DNA of 64,000 nt, from contig OY754464.1 of assembly GCA_963575645.1 (NCBI GenBank), positions 61,540,948-61,604,947 on the forward strand, written 5' to 3'. Below, piece by piece: positions 53,401-64,000 of the stretch. Source of the DNA: Xanthostigma xanthostigma (Eukaryota > Arthropoda > Insecta > Raphidioptera > Raphidiidae). The translations under genes were made by a program, and so were the position numbers. A model generated the notes under the pieces. That model did no database searches, had not been told where the DNA came from, and worked only from the letters and a program-made list of their open reading frames with translations. The first letter of the stretch is position 1, and the number at the start of each line of letters is the position of its first letter.

Positions 53401-54589
53401 AACTTCCCGCTATTTTCGAAAACGCTCAAAAATATATAAAATATAGTCAGAAGTTTATTTTTTAGCAATTAATAAGAATCGCAGGATTGTGGACAAAAAG
53501 TTCTTTATTCAGTGTACGACGTTTCGTCTATAAATTAATTAATTGTACTTGAAAAAGTCTAAATTTATAGACGAAACGTCGTACACGGAATAAAGAACTT
53601 TTTGTCCACAATCCTGCGATTCTTATTAATACATAATTGTCTCGATGGACACGATTTCTAATATTTATTTTTTAGCTCTTCGAGCTCAACAAAAAAACAC
53701 TTTGTTACGAAATTTTCGTTCACGATATCTCATGAACAAATGAACCGATTTTGATTCGATTTGCGGCAGTCGAAAAATTTTTTAATCTAAAAAAGTAATT
53801 TATTACAGAAAATCGATCTTATAGGGATTTTACGAGTAATTAAAAAAAAAAAATACTTTTTACAAATTTTTCGTTCACGATATCTCGTAAACAAATGAGC
53901 CGATTTTGATGCAGTTTGCGGCGATCGACGCAATTTTTTTAACCTAAGAAAGTAAATTATTACAAAAAAATCGATCTGATAAGAATTTTACGAGTACCTA
54001 ATTTAAAAAAACACGTTTTTACTAATTTCTTACAAAAAAATCGATCTGATAACAATTTTAAGTCATTTTAAAAAAAACACTTTCTTACAATTTTTTCGTT
54101 CACGGTATCTCGTAAACAAATAAACCGATATTGATGCGCTTTGCGGAAATCGACGCAGTTTGTTAAGCAGAAGAGGTGATTAAATTTTGGAATTAATCGG
54201 TTTGCTAGCTTAGAAAATATTTTATAAAAACAAATTTTTAAAAAATTTTGAAACTTGTTTTTTTAAGATTTCTCAAAATTTTTCGGGCCGAATCACTTCA
54301 AATTTTAGGAAGTCTAAGTTCACCAAGATCACGTCAGATGCCGTAAACCGCATTTCAGTCGGACACTCCGTTCAAAAGATATAAAAGGTTTACACACCCA
54401 CACCAACACACCCCCACACACACACACACAGCCCTACGGACATCATCGCCAAAATAGTTTCAATAGCTTCCTAGGACCTCAAAACGTCGAGATCTGGCGA
54501 AAACTCGATTTTCGAAAATCGGGGTGAAACCAATAATTTACCGATTTTTGAAAAAAAAAATATTTTTTTTATTTTTATAGCGGGAAGTT
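53401..54589 (+). mobile_element. GGGAAGTT-family element with a nested palindrome
   Basis: Ends: AACTTCCCGCTAT at the left and ATAGCGGGAAGTT at the right. Inside are three to four repeats of about 140-165 bp containing TTTTTCGTTCACGATATCTC and GATGCAGTTTGCGGCGATCG, then CTAGGACCTCAAAACGTCGA. Other copies: 57575-58120 (reverse, partial), 62887-63465 and 45976-46350 (partial). It carries no ORF. Confidence 0.75.
53467..53663. mobile_element. Palindromic retro-type insertion with 13-bp target duplication
   Basis: TTTATTTTTTAGC is repeated exactly at 53454-53466 and 53664-53676. Within, 53469-53536 is the reverse complement of 53562-53629 with one mismatch in 68. Each arm contains GACGAAACGTCGTACAC next to a short GTCTA/TAGAC-type stem. 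The long duplication fits target-primed insertion, and the inverted arms fit inverted long terminal repeats of Penelope-like elements. Confidence 0.65.
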
Positions 54590-55160
54590 AAAAAAATATA
54601 CCTATATGTATATTATTTATTTTTTTTAATACATTATCCTAAATAAAATTCTAAAATACGAAAAGGACAAACAATTATAAGCCGTACGTAATTAGGTAAT
54701 TTATAAAATAAGTTAATAACATGTTACTACAAAACGCGCCAGGAACATAGTTTAAAAATTATTTCAAAATCAAATATAACTTTTTGTGTAACGCTACTGA
54801 CTTTAGATATTGCGCGTCTATAATTTACAATTCTACTTATATAAAAAAAAAAATATTGTTAATCCCAATTGGTCATAGGCTCAATTAACCTTGACTATTA
54901 ATGGTCTTTTAAAAATAATTTCTATAATTGCTCACACAAAACAAAATTTTAAACAATTCTTACGTCCACGGCTGTGCTTCATTAAAAAATAATCAATTCT
55001 CAAAATTACTGTAAATAATATGACTGCCATTAAATTTCACTGAAAAAATCGTAAAACCATTGGTTAAAGTATATTTTAACCAATAGTAAATTAATATTTA
55101 ATCATACAAGTTTTGAAATTCTCATTAATAGCAAACATCAAATGAGGTAAATTTCAATTC

Positions 55161-55789
55161 AATTAAAAACAAAAATAGGTAAAAAAACTTTTTCAGTTAA
55201 GGATGTTTAAGGAGTATCTCAAATCACCGTAAAATGAATGAAATGTTTATTTCGTAATAAATTAGGAATAAGTATAGGTACCCAAAAATCCAGAACGGTT
55301 TAATTGGCATGAGCTTCGAAAAATCTCACTCATAGTTTAATACCATCGAGAAAAATTTCGTATTTTAAGAATATGTTAGCCGCATATCTAAGAAGCTCTG
55401 TTCCAAACTGTATCTAATCTTACTGTTGAAAATGAATAATAAAATTATAAAAAATGAAATAAGCCAGATCATTTAGTCGAGTCCTAGTGCCCGCCAGGCG
55501 TTTATAAAATTACTTATTAGACGTTGTAAACAGTACGACTCCCGCCGTTATTTGAATTCTATTATATTGACAGGAAATGTTTTTAATATGACTAGTGTTG
55601 TACCGTTCCCATCTTTTACTGTTTCCTTTAATGCAAGCGACATCAAGCAAGGAGTATAATATGTGGCGGTTTGTACCAAAAATACTTACATCATTTTGAG
55701 TCAGCGTCGAAGAAAGTTATGTTCTCTGAAGAAAGTGTCGAATCAACCAGAGGCAAGTGTAGAGGTCTCGTGGGGAGTATTAACAGGGT
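55161..55789. other. Interval beyond unit A with no accepted gene
   Basis: A plus-strand open block at about 55640-55790 (YQKYLHHFESASKKVMFSEE) is protein-like and ends at a possible donor GTAAAT, but its left boundary has no good acceptor. I leave it unassigned. Confidence 0.3.
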
Positions 55790-56660
55790 AAATTGGCGCC
55801 AAAGTGATCCCAAATGGACAGGGGCGGCGATATGGGGGTGGGGCAAAATCGAAAAATTTTTGAAAAGGCAACCGGATAAAAATGCGGCAGCATTGAAGGA
55901 AATACCTCAATTATATAATAAATTTTTTTTGCCAGTCGAAACACGCGGGCCGTTTTTGCACTAGCGAATAAAAAAAAAAGTGAAAAGGCAACCGCTTCAA
56001 AATTAGTGAGCATACTTATTGACACCACCAAACGTTGGGAAAAAATTATCATCCGATCCTGATGGGCAGTTTCGGAGAAACAACCCCTCAAATAGATAAT
56101 GAGCATGCACATACCTTTTAAAAATCCAAGAAGTCGTTAAATATTCATTGAAAAGGATTTTCAACAATTTTTTGCAGCGTATGGCAATATTGATATTTTC
56201 ATCAGGTTTGGGGGGTGGCTAAATCGAAATCGGATGGTATTGATACACACCATTATTTGTACTTAAGACAGTATAAATTTTGAATGCCATCCGATTTGAA
56301 CAATTTTTAGTGTTTTTTTTACTTATTGTTGAAACAATCGAAAAAAAGGGTTTTCCGGCGACTTTGAGGGATTGTTTCTCCGAAACTACCCATCAGGATC
56401 GGATGGTAATTTTTTCCCAACGTTTGGTGGTGTCAATAAGTATGCTCACTAATTTTGAAGCGGTTGCCTTTTCACTTTTTTTTTTTATTCGCTAGTGCAA
56501 AAACGGCCCGCGTGTTTCGCCTGGCAAAAAATTTTTATTATATACAATTAAGGTATTTCCTTCAATGCTACCGCATTTTTGCCCGGTTGCCTTTTCAAAA
56601 ATTTTTCGATTTTGCCCCACCCCCGTATCGCCGCCCCTGTCTATTTGGGGTCACTTTGGC
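55790..56660. repeat. Foldback element with about 300-bp arms
   Basis: 55790-56095 and 56360-56660 are inverted copies, sharing GGGGTGGGGCAAAATCGAAA, AAAGGCAACCG and CGTTTGGTGGTGTCAATAAG. The spacer is about 265 bp. ORFs across it on both strands are mirror products of the arms. Confidence 0.8.
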
Positions 56661-57099
56661 CGCTATCAGGGGGCTCTGTACCACTCAAAGGCCCTGATTA
56701 CCACTCGCTATCCGGTTGCCTGTCCAATACCGGCTTGACGTGCCACTGCTTTGAATAATTGTCGGCAGGGTTTGGCACTGCGACCCGGAGTTTTTTAAAC
56801 CTTGCTGATTTTATTTTATTGCTTATACGAATATTAGCTCCGAAATTAGATACGCATTGGCGGTCTTAAGGTGAAGTCCCCCATTTAGCAAGCATATTTA
56901 TTCGTCGTCGGCGGGATTAACCCAGCTTTAGAAAGTGGGGCGTTAGATGAGTCATAGGGCAATGCACTGAGGGGTAATATAATCTCATCCTCGTTGGCTA
57001 CTGATGGGTGGTTACACCGATTTGGCCATTTTATAACTAAAATATGTTTGAGTACTTGCTATCTCCCAGCAAACACGTATTGTTATAAAAATATCACAC
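56661..57099. other. Gene-free interval, nothing recognised
   Basis: Less AT-rich than average, with no ORF or repeat boundary I can support. Confidence 0.35.
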
Positions 57100-57330
57100 C
57101 TCCTGTGTAGCCAACAGCCTAACAGCCACAGCCAACAGCGACAGCCAACAACCCAACAGCCAACAGCACAACAGCCCAACTTGGGCTGTTGGATTGTTGG
57201 GCTGATGGCTGTTGCCTGTTGGGCTGCCAAACAGCCAACAAACCAACCATAAAACAGCCAAGCAGCCAATAGCCAAACAGCCAACAGCCAAACAACCAAC
57301 AGCCAATAGACAATAGACAAGAGACAAACT
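57100..57330. repeat. CAGCCAA-type simple repeat that switches strand
   Basis: AACAGCCAA-like heptamers run along 57110-57180. The strand composition then flips to GCTGTTGG-like units (57183-57230) and flips back (57231-57310). The result is an imperfect tandem repeat with an inverted core. Cys/Leu/Trp-rich ORFs here are artefacts of the repeat. Confidence 0.8.
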
Positions 57331-57574
57331 TTAGGCGCTTGCAGATACTACCTACATGATGCTATTATTTGTTTATCAATTTCACTGCCAAACAAATAAA
57401 AATTCAATAATTACAAGAAAATAGCAATTTACTTTAAAAATTCTCCTTGATTCACCTTGCATATACATTGACTTCAATTTTTGTTCTGATGGTTTGTTTA
57501 CGATTATCCGTGTTTACATGGAAACGCAACTGCAACATTTGTTGTGATCGCATATTCCCGATTTCTTGGATTTT

Positions 57575-58120
57575 CTAAACTACTAAACCGATTATTTCCA
57601 TAATCGAATCAGCTCTTCTTCTTAACAAACTGCGTCTATTTTCGCAAACCGCTTCAAAATCGGTTTATTTGTTCACGAGATACCGTGAACGAAAAATTCG
57701 TAAAAGTGTTTTTTTTTTTAAATTACTCTTAAAATTCTTATAAGATCAATTTTTTTGTAATAAATTACTTTCTTAGGTTAAAAAAACAGCGTTGATCGCC
57801 GAGAACCACATAAAATCGGTTCATTTGTTCACGAGATATTGTGAACGAGAAATTAGTAAAAACGTGTTTTTTTTAAATTACTCGTAAAATTCTTATCAGA
57901 TCGATTTTTTTGTGATAATTTACTTTTTAAGGTTAGAAAAACTGCTTCGATCGCCGCAAACTGCATCAAAATCGGTTCATTTATTCACGAGATGACGTGA
58001 ACGAGAAATTCGTAAAAAATTGTTTTTTTTGAGCTCGAAGAGCTAAAAAATTAACTTCTAGCTATATTTTATATATTTTTGAGCGTTTTGAACTCAAAAA
58101 TAGCGGGAAGTTTCAGAGAT
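57575..58120 (-). mobile_element. GGGAAGTT-family element, reverse, one end missing
   Basis: The right end is ATAGCGGGAAGTT followed by CAGAGATGGCCTGCAGGGTC, matching the left flank of the 53401 copy. Three repeats of about 158 bp with TTCACGAGATAYCGTGAACG and GATCGATTTTTTTGT-type strings follow in reverse. The other AACTTCCCG end is absent. Confidence 0.65.
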
Positions 58121-59439
58121 GGCCTGCAGGGTCAAACTTCTTTTCAAATTTTTTGTTGTTATTATCATGTACGAATTATACTGAGTTAATAAATTTTACT
58201 TATCTCCAAATGAAAATTTTTTAAGTAGGTACGTATTTTTTATATCTATTATTACTGTTGTTTTCAAATGAGGACGCGGGTTTGGGTTAATGTAGAAATG
58301 AAAAAAAGGCAGAGGTTTATGTTGAGTAATCAACAGAATGAGATTTAATTAAAGTTTTTGATACTATAAGGATTAGGTACTATAAGAAAGGCTGTGAAAG
58401 TTAGGTAGGTACTTAAAGCAAACTATTATGTTCAAAAATTACACAGCATATAATAAATTGATTTTATTCTTCAAAATATTCTTACAGTCGATCAGTTGTT
58501 TACAAAATATAATTACAAATAACCCGTCATAATTACTTACAAACTATTAAAAAAAATCAGCAAGTGCAACGCTACTGTATATTGAGTCGTTTTGGTAGGT
58601 GACGTAGGTCGGCATATCGCACTCTATGGCGTACGTAGAAGTAAATTGGTCTCCAAAAGCCGGTCTATTATTATTGTAATTAAATTGCATTTTATTGGCG
58701 TTTGCATGAACAATCAAGTCTTTTTTATCAAAACAATAATTATTATACTGCAGTAACGGACTTGCGCATAGTAATGGCATTAGCAGAGGCAACTAATAAG
58801 AGCATGTTTTCAAGTTGAAATTGACAATCGGTTTATTTTTGTTAAAAAGTAAGCAATAAATTCAATACCTACTAAAAACAACATGACAGTAAATTGTTAA
58901 ATTCATCGAACATTTAATGTTTTAGTCTACGCGAATTAACCTTAAAAGAGACATTTAAAGAAAAAATGCGTAAAAAAGGGGATTTAGCGATAAGTTAACA
59001 TATTAAAAATCCTACCCTTCACACCCTCTGCTTAATTTTTTATAGAGATTAAACTATCCACTAAATTGTAGTTTTGCAAAAATATAACGAGCTATCTGTT
59101 TTGGGACAAAAAAGATTATAATTATTCTTCAACGGATAAAACTCAACGGAATGACGTATTTATAACTATTTAAAAAAACAAGAAATTCGAATGCATAAAA
59201 ATGGAACTATTAACTTAAAAGAAGAAAACTAGTTGGAAATATCAACACGCAGCAGGTAGTGACCTATTTCTCTTTCTTTTGTTTTTGAATGGGTCTCTAC
59301 TTGCTACAATATGTTCTGATTTATTTTCTTCTTTTTAGTTATTGGTTTCAAATTTGTGTAGTCGAGTTTGTTGTTTTTAAAATAATTAATTTTATTTTCT
59401 TTGTGTCAATTAGTAATGTTTAAGCATTAGTGTTTATTC
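58121..59439 (-). other. Interval with one 81-codon ORF of uncertain status
   Basis: A minus-strand ORF (58792-58547) is protein-like: KDLIVHANANKMQFNYNNNR, FGDQFTSTYAIECDMPTYVT and a stop after ALADFF. Just upstream an overlapping frame begins MLLLVASANAITMRKS, like a signal peptide, one base out of frame. This could be a small secreted-protein exon or pseudogene. The rest of the interval is featureless. Confidence 0.35.
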
Positions 59440-59618
59440 TTATTTTTTGTAGTCGGTACCGTCTTTTCCGGGATCTGGAAAAATATATCCGGCAGGTGGT
59501 AGTGCTGATTGGGGTATATATTTCCCACAAATACGGCGTACTTCATCAGGTATTGTATGTATTTGTGGTGGGTAGACATTTCCGGGAAGTGGATGTCGTG
59601 TTTTCATTAAATTTGGCT
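59440..59618 (-). CDS. Terminal coding exon of an orphan protein, copy B
   Basis: Acceptor TTTTCAAAACTTACAG then 179 nt to a TAA at 59440-59442. The peptide starts EPNLMKTRHPLPGNVYPPQI and continues HTIPDEVRRICGKYIPQSAL, ending GYIFPDPGKDGTDYKK. Against copy A most codon differences change the amino acid (for example D/K, I/V, E/G, DE/PA), while the PGN-Y, HTIPDEVRR and KYIPQSALP cores hold. Pro-rich, one Cys, no domain recognised. Upstream exons, expected to the right, are not found. Confidence 0.5.
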
Positions 59619-59936
59619 CTGTAAGTTTTGAAAAGATATTAAATTTCTAAAAAAAAACTTGAATAACTCAAAAATTGCTAAGTTTTCGATCATTATACCA
59701 GGTGGATTTAACGTTGCCGTTCCGAATTCATTTTGGATTCAATTTTTTTATAAGAATAAGTTCAAGAGACCGTATTGATTATGAGAACTAATAATATGAT
59801 AGTAATGTAATAATATAATTAATTGATTTCAGATGATGTATAAATATAGATAGATAGATAGTTCTCTCTAAGCTTTCAACTTAAAAAACAGATTTTAAAT
59901 ACAATAGAGAATGAATAAAAAAAACAAACAAAAATG

Positions 59937-60014
59937 TACCTTCACCCAGCATTGGGCTCGAACGCGGTCCCTTGAGACTGTGAGTCTAGAGGTATACCAC
60001 TGAGTTACGCATCG
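59937..60014 (-). repeat. tRNA-derived SINE head, unit B
   Basis: Paralogue of 48148-48224. The box B is closer to consensus (GTTCGAGCCC) and box A reads TAACTCAGTGGTATAC on the minus strand. Confidence 0.65.
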
Positions 60015-60799
60015 ACATTTGACATGAAATTACAGCATAGCATGTGAATTTATTCGTAAATTTAAAATTAGTGATAATTAAATTGTTTATAACAATTAAA
60101 GCTCTAGAATTTTTCAAGACAATTTATGTAACAATACATTATTTCGCCCACCAGCAGTTGAGTTTGAGAGAAATTTTTTTTCACTTGTCACATAAAAGTA
60201 AATAAAAAACGAAAAAAATGGCGTCTGGTTTAGGTCGAAACGCCAATTAGAACCAAAGATATGGAAGATTAAAAAAAAATTGTTTTCCCCCTCTCCTGCC
60301 GTTTCTAATTGACCCACCGCGTCCAGCTACCGGTGCAAAGAAGGGGTCTTTAGTACCTTTGCTGTAAAAAGAAAATTAAGCTCCTAGCTACAATGGTTTT
60401 TTAAAAAATGCCATTCAATTTTTCAAAATTTCGCACACTAAAATGGCGATATCTCGCGCACGGATTGTCTGATCAGACCCGGTCTGGAACGTGTTTACGC
60501 GGATTCTTTTTCTCTACAACTTTTGCTGGAACATTTTTTCCCCCGATAATAACGGCCGAGTTATGGGGCAAAAACTGATATTCCGAAACTTAAATGCGGT
60601 ATATCCCCCGCCGCCCCCTCCGACATGCGATCACAAACTATACCAAAATGTTGGGAGAGCTCTACTCTACAGTTTTTGTAGGAAACATTTTTCGATTCGA
60701 GATACACCGGTTTGGAGTTCCCAATCCACTCCACTAAGAGTCGATATGTTTCTAGAAGTTTTAAATGTCAAATAAACTATAATTTATTAATAAAAAAAT

Positions 60800-60890
60800 T
60801 CGCAGGATTGTGGACAAAAATATTAGATTTATTTAGTGTACGACGTTTCGTCTATAGATTTACACTTTTTCGAGTAGGTACAGAAATATC
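60800..60890 (-). repeat. Hammerhead-like repeat segment, unit B
   Basis: On the minus strand: TATAGACGAAACGTCGTACA preceded by CTCGAAAAAGTGTAAATC, the better-preserved copy of the block at 49770-49860. Confidence 0.5.
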
Positions 60891-61139
60891 AAAACAATAG
60901 TTATAATTTAATAATTACCAGCCAAAGAACCATATTCACTGATGACATAACATATTACACTAACAATAAGTAAAGAACGCATTTTGGCTATGATAGTTAC
61001 AGTAGGAACAAGCTTTCTTTTATAGCATTATAACGACTATAAAACTATTTTATTGGTGGGAAATTAGTTTGTTGGTATTTTATTACAAATTGCTACACAG
61101 AAATAAATCACTGATACTATATTTAACACAGGCGATTTC

Positions 61140-61800
61140 AGAAAAACTATTTCTATATAGAGCAGATTTCCGTACCATGAAAAAAATTCCAGCCAATTGG
61201 GCGACGGGACCATTCCAACTTCAAAATGTTGTCATTTGATATAATATAATAATGAAAATAAATATCTGATGTCGCGTGAGGTGACGCGGGTAATGGCTAG
61301 TATTTAATATTATATTTGCTATTCTTTGCAATGGTTATCTATACATAATAATATGTTCCACGTCATGTATAAATTAATCAAAGCATGCTTAACTAGTTTA
61401 TTTCTGACATATCTACAAAACAAAAGAACAGTTGATTTTTTTTTATTTTCAAAATATTTCCGGAACTATAAAGTTTAGAAACAATTTTTTTACGATACTT
61501 TCTTGAATACCATTATTATATAAAGAAACACCGTTATAGCATATATCTCTTCTGCGCATGCGCCGATTTTTCCTAAAAACAATAGTGTTTTTCATATTTG
61601 CATACCACGCATCCTCTCAAAATTTGGTTTCAATCTGCTTATCCGTTTGACCTGTATCGTGTTCAGACTAACAGACGCAGAGTTTTTCCAAAAATATGTT
61701 TTTTGGATTCGGGGGACCTCAAAACGAAAAGATATTGTAAAATTTTTGAAAAGTGATTTTTGACCTAAAACAGTTTTTGTGGGTTGCAATGGTAATATTA
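61140..61800. repeat. Half copy of the composite foldback family
   Basis: It runs from AGCCAATTGGGCGACGGGAC to the terminal TTGCAATGGTA and matches the right half of 119-1814, including GTGAGGTGACGCGGGTAATG, TCTGCGCATGCGCCGATTTT and GGGGGACCTCAAAACG. The unit A equivalent is split (50100-50280 and 51640-51850). Confidence 0.7.
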
Positions 61801-61889
61801 TATACTACCAGTTTTTAGACCCCGCCCCATCGCTACGTATTTAAAAATGTGCCTTGATAATTTCTTGTTTTTATTTCGTTTTATTTCCT

Positions 61890-62460
61890 TCACTTTAGGT
61901 CTGACCTGCTAAGTGCCCCCCTCCCTCTGCTAATTTAGCTATAAGCGCTGTGTGCAAATTTATACTCAAAAACACGTGTTTTTATACAAATACATACGAA
62001 TATCTCAAAAACAAGCAAAGCTGTCAGAAACATGTATACAAATGTTGTAAAGGTTGAAATTCTGAGTAAAATGAGTATCCACGCTTTATATTTTTACTTA
62101 ACTTTAAAACCACAATTCTAATTAAGTCAAGCGCCGTGACTCCAATTATTATAAATGTCGTTTTTCTCAGTTTTGAATGATTGAGGCCGAGGCGCTTGAT
62201 TTAAGAATAAAGTGTGGGTACTCATTTTACTCAGAATTTCAATCTCTACAACATTTGAATAGACAATGTTTCTGATAGCGTTGGTGATTTTTTAGATATT
62301 GTTATATTATTTTTTGAGTATAAAACTACAAAGCTCACCTAGCATGGGGGGAAAACTTAGTATGGTTATTTCAAACCTAAGCTGAAGGGATTAAAATTAT
62401 TTCCAGCTTTCCTATAATTAATTCTGAATAAGGGTTGCTTCCACTCTTCTACCAGTGGCC
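61890..62460. repeat. Duplicated block with internal inverted repeat, unit B
   Basis: Paralogue of 51840-52620. Within each copy, TTGTAAAGGTTGAAATTCTG with AGTAAAATG is inverted further on as CATTTTACTCAGAATTTCAA with CTACAACATTT. No ORF is retained. Confidence 0.65.
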
Positions 62461-62886
62461 TACATTATATAAAAAAACACAACTATAAAACCAATAAAAA
62501 TTCTAGAATTAACATAGGTTTCCATTCCCCAGGTTCTAATTCGAGAACTCGTTAAGGTATCAGTTGAATTTTCCATTTATTATTATAAATAATAATAAAA
62601 TAAAAGTTTGAAGTATTTGGCCTTTAAATTAAAAAAAATATATATGTTATTTTTTTTTAATACATTTTCATAAATAATGTTGAAAGATGAAAAGGACAAA
62701 ACATTTTAAGCCGTACGTAATTAGGTAATTTATAAAATATCACGTGACCACAAAACGCGCCAAGAACTTAAGTAGTTTAAAAATGATTTCTAAATCAAAT
62801 ATAATTTTTTTATGTAACGCTACTGACCTCAGATATTGCGCGTCTATAATTTATAATTCTACTTATATAAAAAAAAAATTGAAAGG

Positions 62887-63465
62887 AACTTCCCGCTATT
62901 TTCGAGTTCAAAACGCTCAAAAATTGAAATATAGCAAGAAGCTTTTTTTTTAATTCTTCAAGTTTAAAAAAAAATACTTTCTTACAAATTTTTCGTTCAC
63001 GATATCTCTTGAACAAATGAACCGATTTTGATGCGATTTACGGCATTCGACGGTTTTTTAGGAGAAGAGCTGATTAGATTTTGGAATTAATTGGTTTAGT
63101 AGTTTAGAAAATATTGCAAAAAAACAAATTTCTGATAATTTTTGAAACCTTTGTATTTTTGAGATTTCTCAAAATCTATTGGTTCGACTCATTCCAAATT
63201 TTCAGGAAATCTGAGTTCAGCAATGTCACGACAGAAGCCGCAAACCGCGTTTCACCCGGACACTCCGTTCAAAAGTAATCATAGGTTTACATCCATACAC
63301 ACACACAGCCCTACGGACATCGTCGCCAAAATAGTCAGAATAGCTTCCTAGGACCTCAAAACACCGAGATCTAACGAAAACTCGATTTTCGAAAATCAAG
63401 GTGAAAACAATAACTTCCCGATTTTTTTTAAAGTAATCATTGTTTTTTTTTTATAGCGGGAAGTT
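62887..63465 (+). mobile_element. GGGAAGTT-family element, 579-bp copy
   Basis: Perfect 13-bp ends AACTTCCCGCTAT and ATAGCGGGAAGTT. The interior keeps CTACGGACATCGTCGCCAAA and CGATTTTCGAAAATC. It is inserted in unit B between blocks that are also split in unit A by the 53401 copy, but at a different point. Confidence 0.8.
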
Positions 63466-63757
63466 AAAAATTCATTGAAAAACTTAATTGTGCTTAGGCT
63501 CAAATAACCTTGATTATTAGTGGTCTTTTATAAAAAATTAGTCACAGAAAACAAATAAAATTTTATACGATTTTTACGTCAGCGGCTGTGTTTCATTAAA
63601 AAATAATCAATTTTACTGCAAATAATATGACTGCCATTAAATTTTACTGAAAAAATCATTAAAAACCATAGATTAAAGTATACTTCAATCAATAATAAAA
63701 TCATATTTTAATCACTTTTGAAATTCTAATCAAGTTCAGATTCAAATTAATAAATAA

Positions 63758-63974
63758 TTATTTTTTTATTTTTATGGACGATATGTTTCTCTCTTCTCGC
63801 CATTTCACATTCATCGCCGAAACCTGAAAGCTGACGTTGCGGGAACAGAGAGCAAATAAGAAACAATCTTTTTTAATATTTGGTAAGTTATCACTTGCAA
63901 TTTTAAGTATATATTGCCATTTTTCAGCAGTATTTTTCCCTAAACATATCGGAGAGTTTTGTTTAGTGTAATTA
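63758..63974 (-). CDS. Candidate exon of an unrecognised gene at the window edge
   Basis: On the minus strand the acceptor TTTTGAATCTTAACAG precedes an open block to a TAA at 63758. It encodes NYTKQNSPICLGKNTAEKWQ, then DNLPNIKKDCFLFALC and a basic end. It has three Cys and no known domain that I recognise. Its position upstream of copy B's terminal exon is suggestive, but no donor with matching phase is clear. The 5' part would lie beyond the window. Confidence 0.3.
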
Positions 63975-64000
63975 CTGTTAAGATTCAAAATAAAGTATTT

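Larger units (their letters stand above)
46364..55160. repeat. Segmental duplication, unit A
   Basis: Collinear blocks match unit B (59440-63730). The pairs are 46364-46860 with 59440-59870; 48078-48310 with 59870-60110; 49028-50280 with 60117-61250; 51640-52620 with parts of 61300-62460; 53200-53340 with 62475-62640; 54590-54860 with 62637-62880; and 54860-55160 with 63475-63730. Unit-specific insertions separate the blocks. Tandem orientation is the same. Confidence 0.8.
59440..63730. repeat. Segmental duplication, unit B
   Basis: Shorter paralogue of unit A (block pairs listed there). It lacks the decayed LINE, the long hairpin, the MITE at 52626 and the 48320-49025 segment, but has its own GGGAAGTT-family copy at 62887-63465 and a fuller foldback remnant at 61140-61800. 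Confidence 0.8.

Noticed and set aside
55780-56697. ORFs of 71-110 codons on both strands
   Set aside because: They are mirror images produced by the foldback arms at 55790-56095 and 56360-56660.
57012-57327. Three overlapping Cys/Leu/Trp/Gly-rich minus-strand ORFs
   Set aside because: They are translations of the CAGCCAA simple repeat in three frames.

Overview
The window is AT-rich, intron-containing, transposon-dense eukaryotic DNA, most likely from an insect. The evidence is a spliced U4/U6 snRNP gene (Prp3), a ZAD-type zinc-finger-associated domain gene (an arthropod expansion), I-type and CR1/jockey-like LINEs, tRNA-derived SINEs, and many MITE and foldback elements. I cannot assign the order or species from sequence alone.

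Layout. 0.1-6.6 kb: repeats only, namely a composite foldback, a hAT MITE, two copies of a TA-flanked MITE, and a decayed Harbinger-like element with one of those MITEs inserted in it. 6.8-11.9 kb: the complete six-exon Prp3 gene on the minus strand (647 codons, every splice phase consistent), with a hAT MITE in intron 1 and a MITE plus a SINE in intron 5. 12.8-14.2 kb: a MITE, a foldback, and a broken copy of the spliceosomal/decay gene Lsm5 that still has an intron. 14.46-25.0 kb: a ZAD gene on the plus strand whose two exons are split by a 9.4-kb intron. That intron holds a 2.9-kb satellite (about 25 monomers of 120 bp) and a decayed LINE that is itself interrupted by a MITE. The 3' end of the ZAD reading frame is broken.

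25-29.8 kb: foldback, tandem and RTE-like repeats. 29.87-35.64 kb: a complete minus-strand LINE with two intact ORFs, a 28-nt A tail and a perfect 15-bp target-site duplication. 36-46 kb: a solo LTR inside a palindromic element, Tigger-like remnants, a CpG-rich island at 39.2-39.7 kb, and several MITEs. This stretch also holds a weak candidate split gene on the plus strand. 46.4-63.7 kb: a diverged segmental duplication (unit A about 46.36-55.16 kb, unit B about 59.44-63.73 kb). Each unit has a 179-nt minus-strand terminal coding exon of an unrecognised, fast-changing protein, and each has collected its own insertions. One of the insertions in unit A lies next to a near-perfect 260-bp-arm hairpin.

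Prp3 is the only gene with a secure function: it holds U4/U6 together in the tri-snRNP. The Lsm5 relic also belongs to the U6 machinery, but it is broken and I would not read the proximity as functional. The novelty lies mainly in repeat architecture: satellite monomers carrying CRE palindromes inside a ZAD intron, hairpin elements with hammerhead-like cores, a long dsRNA-capable hairpin, and the duplicated orphan exon.
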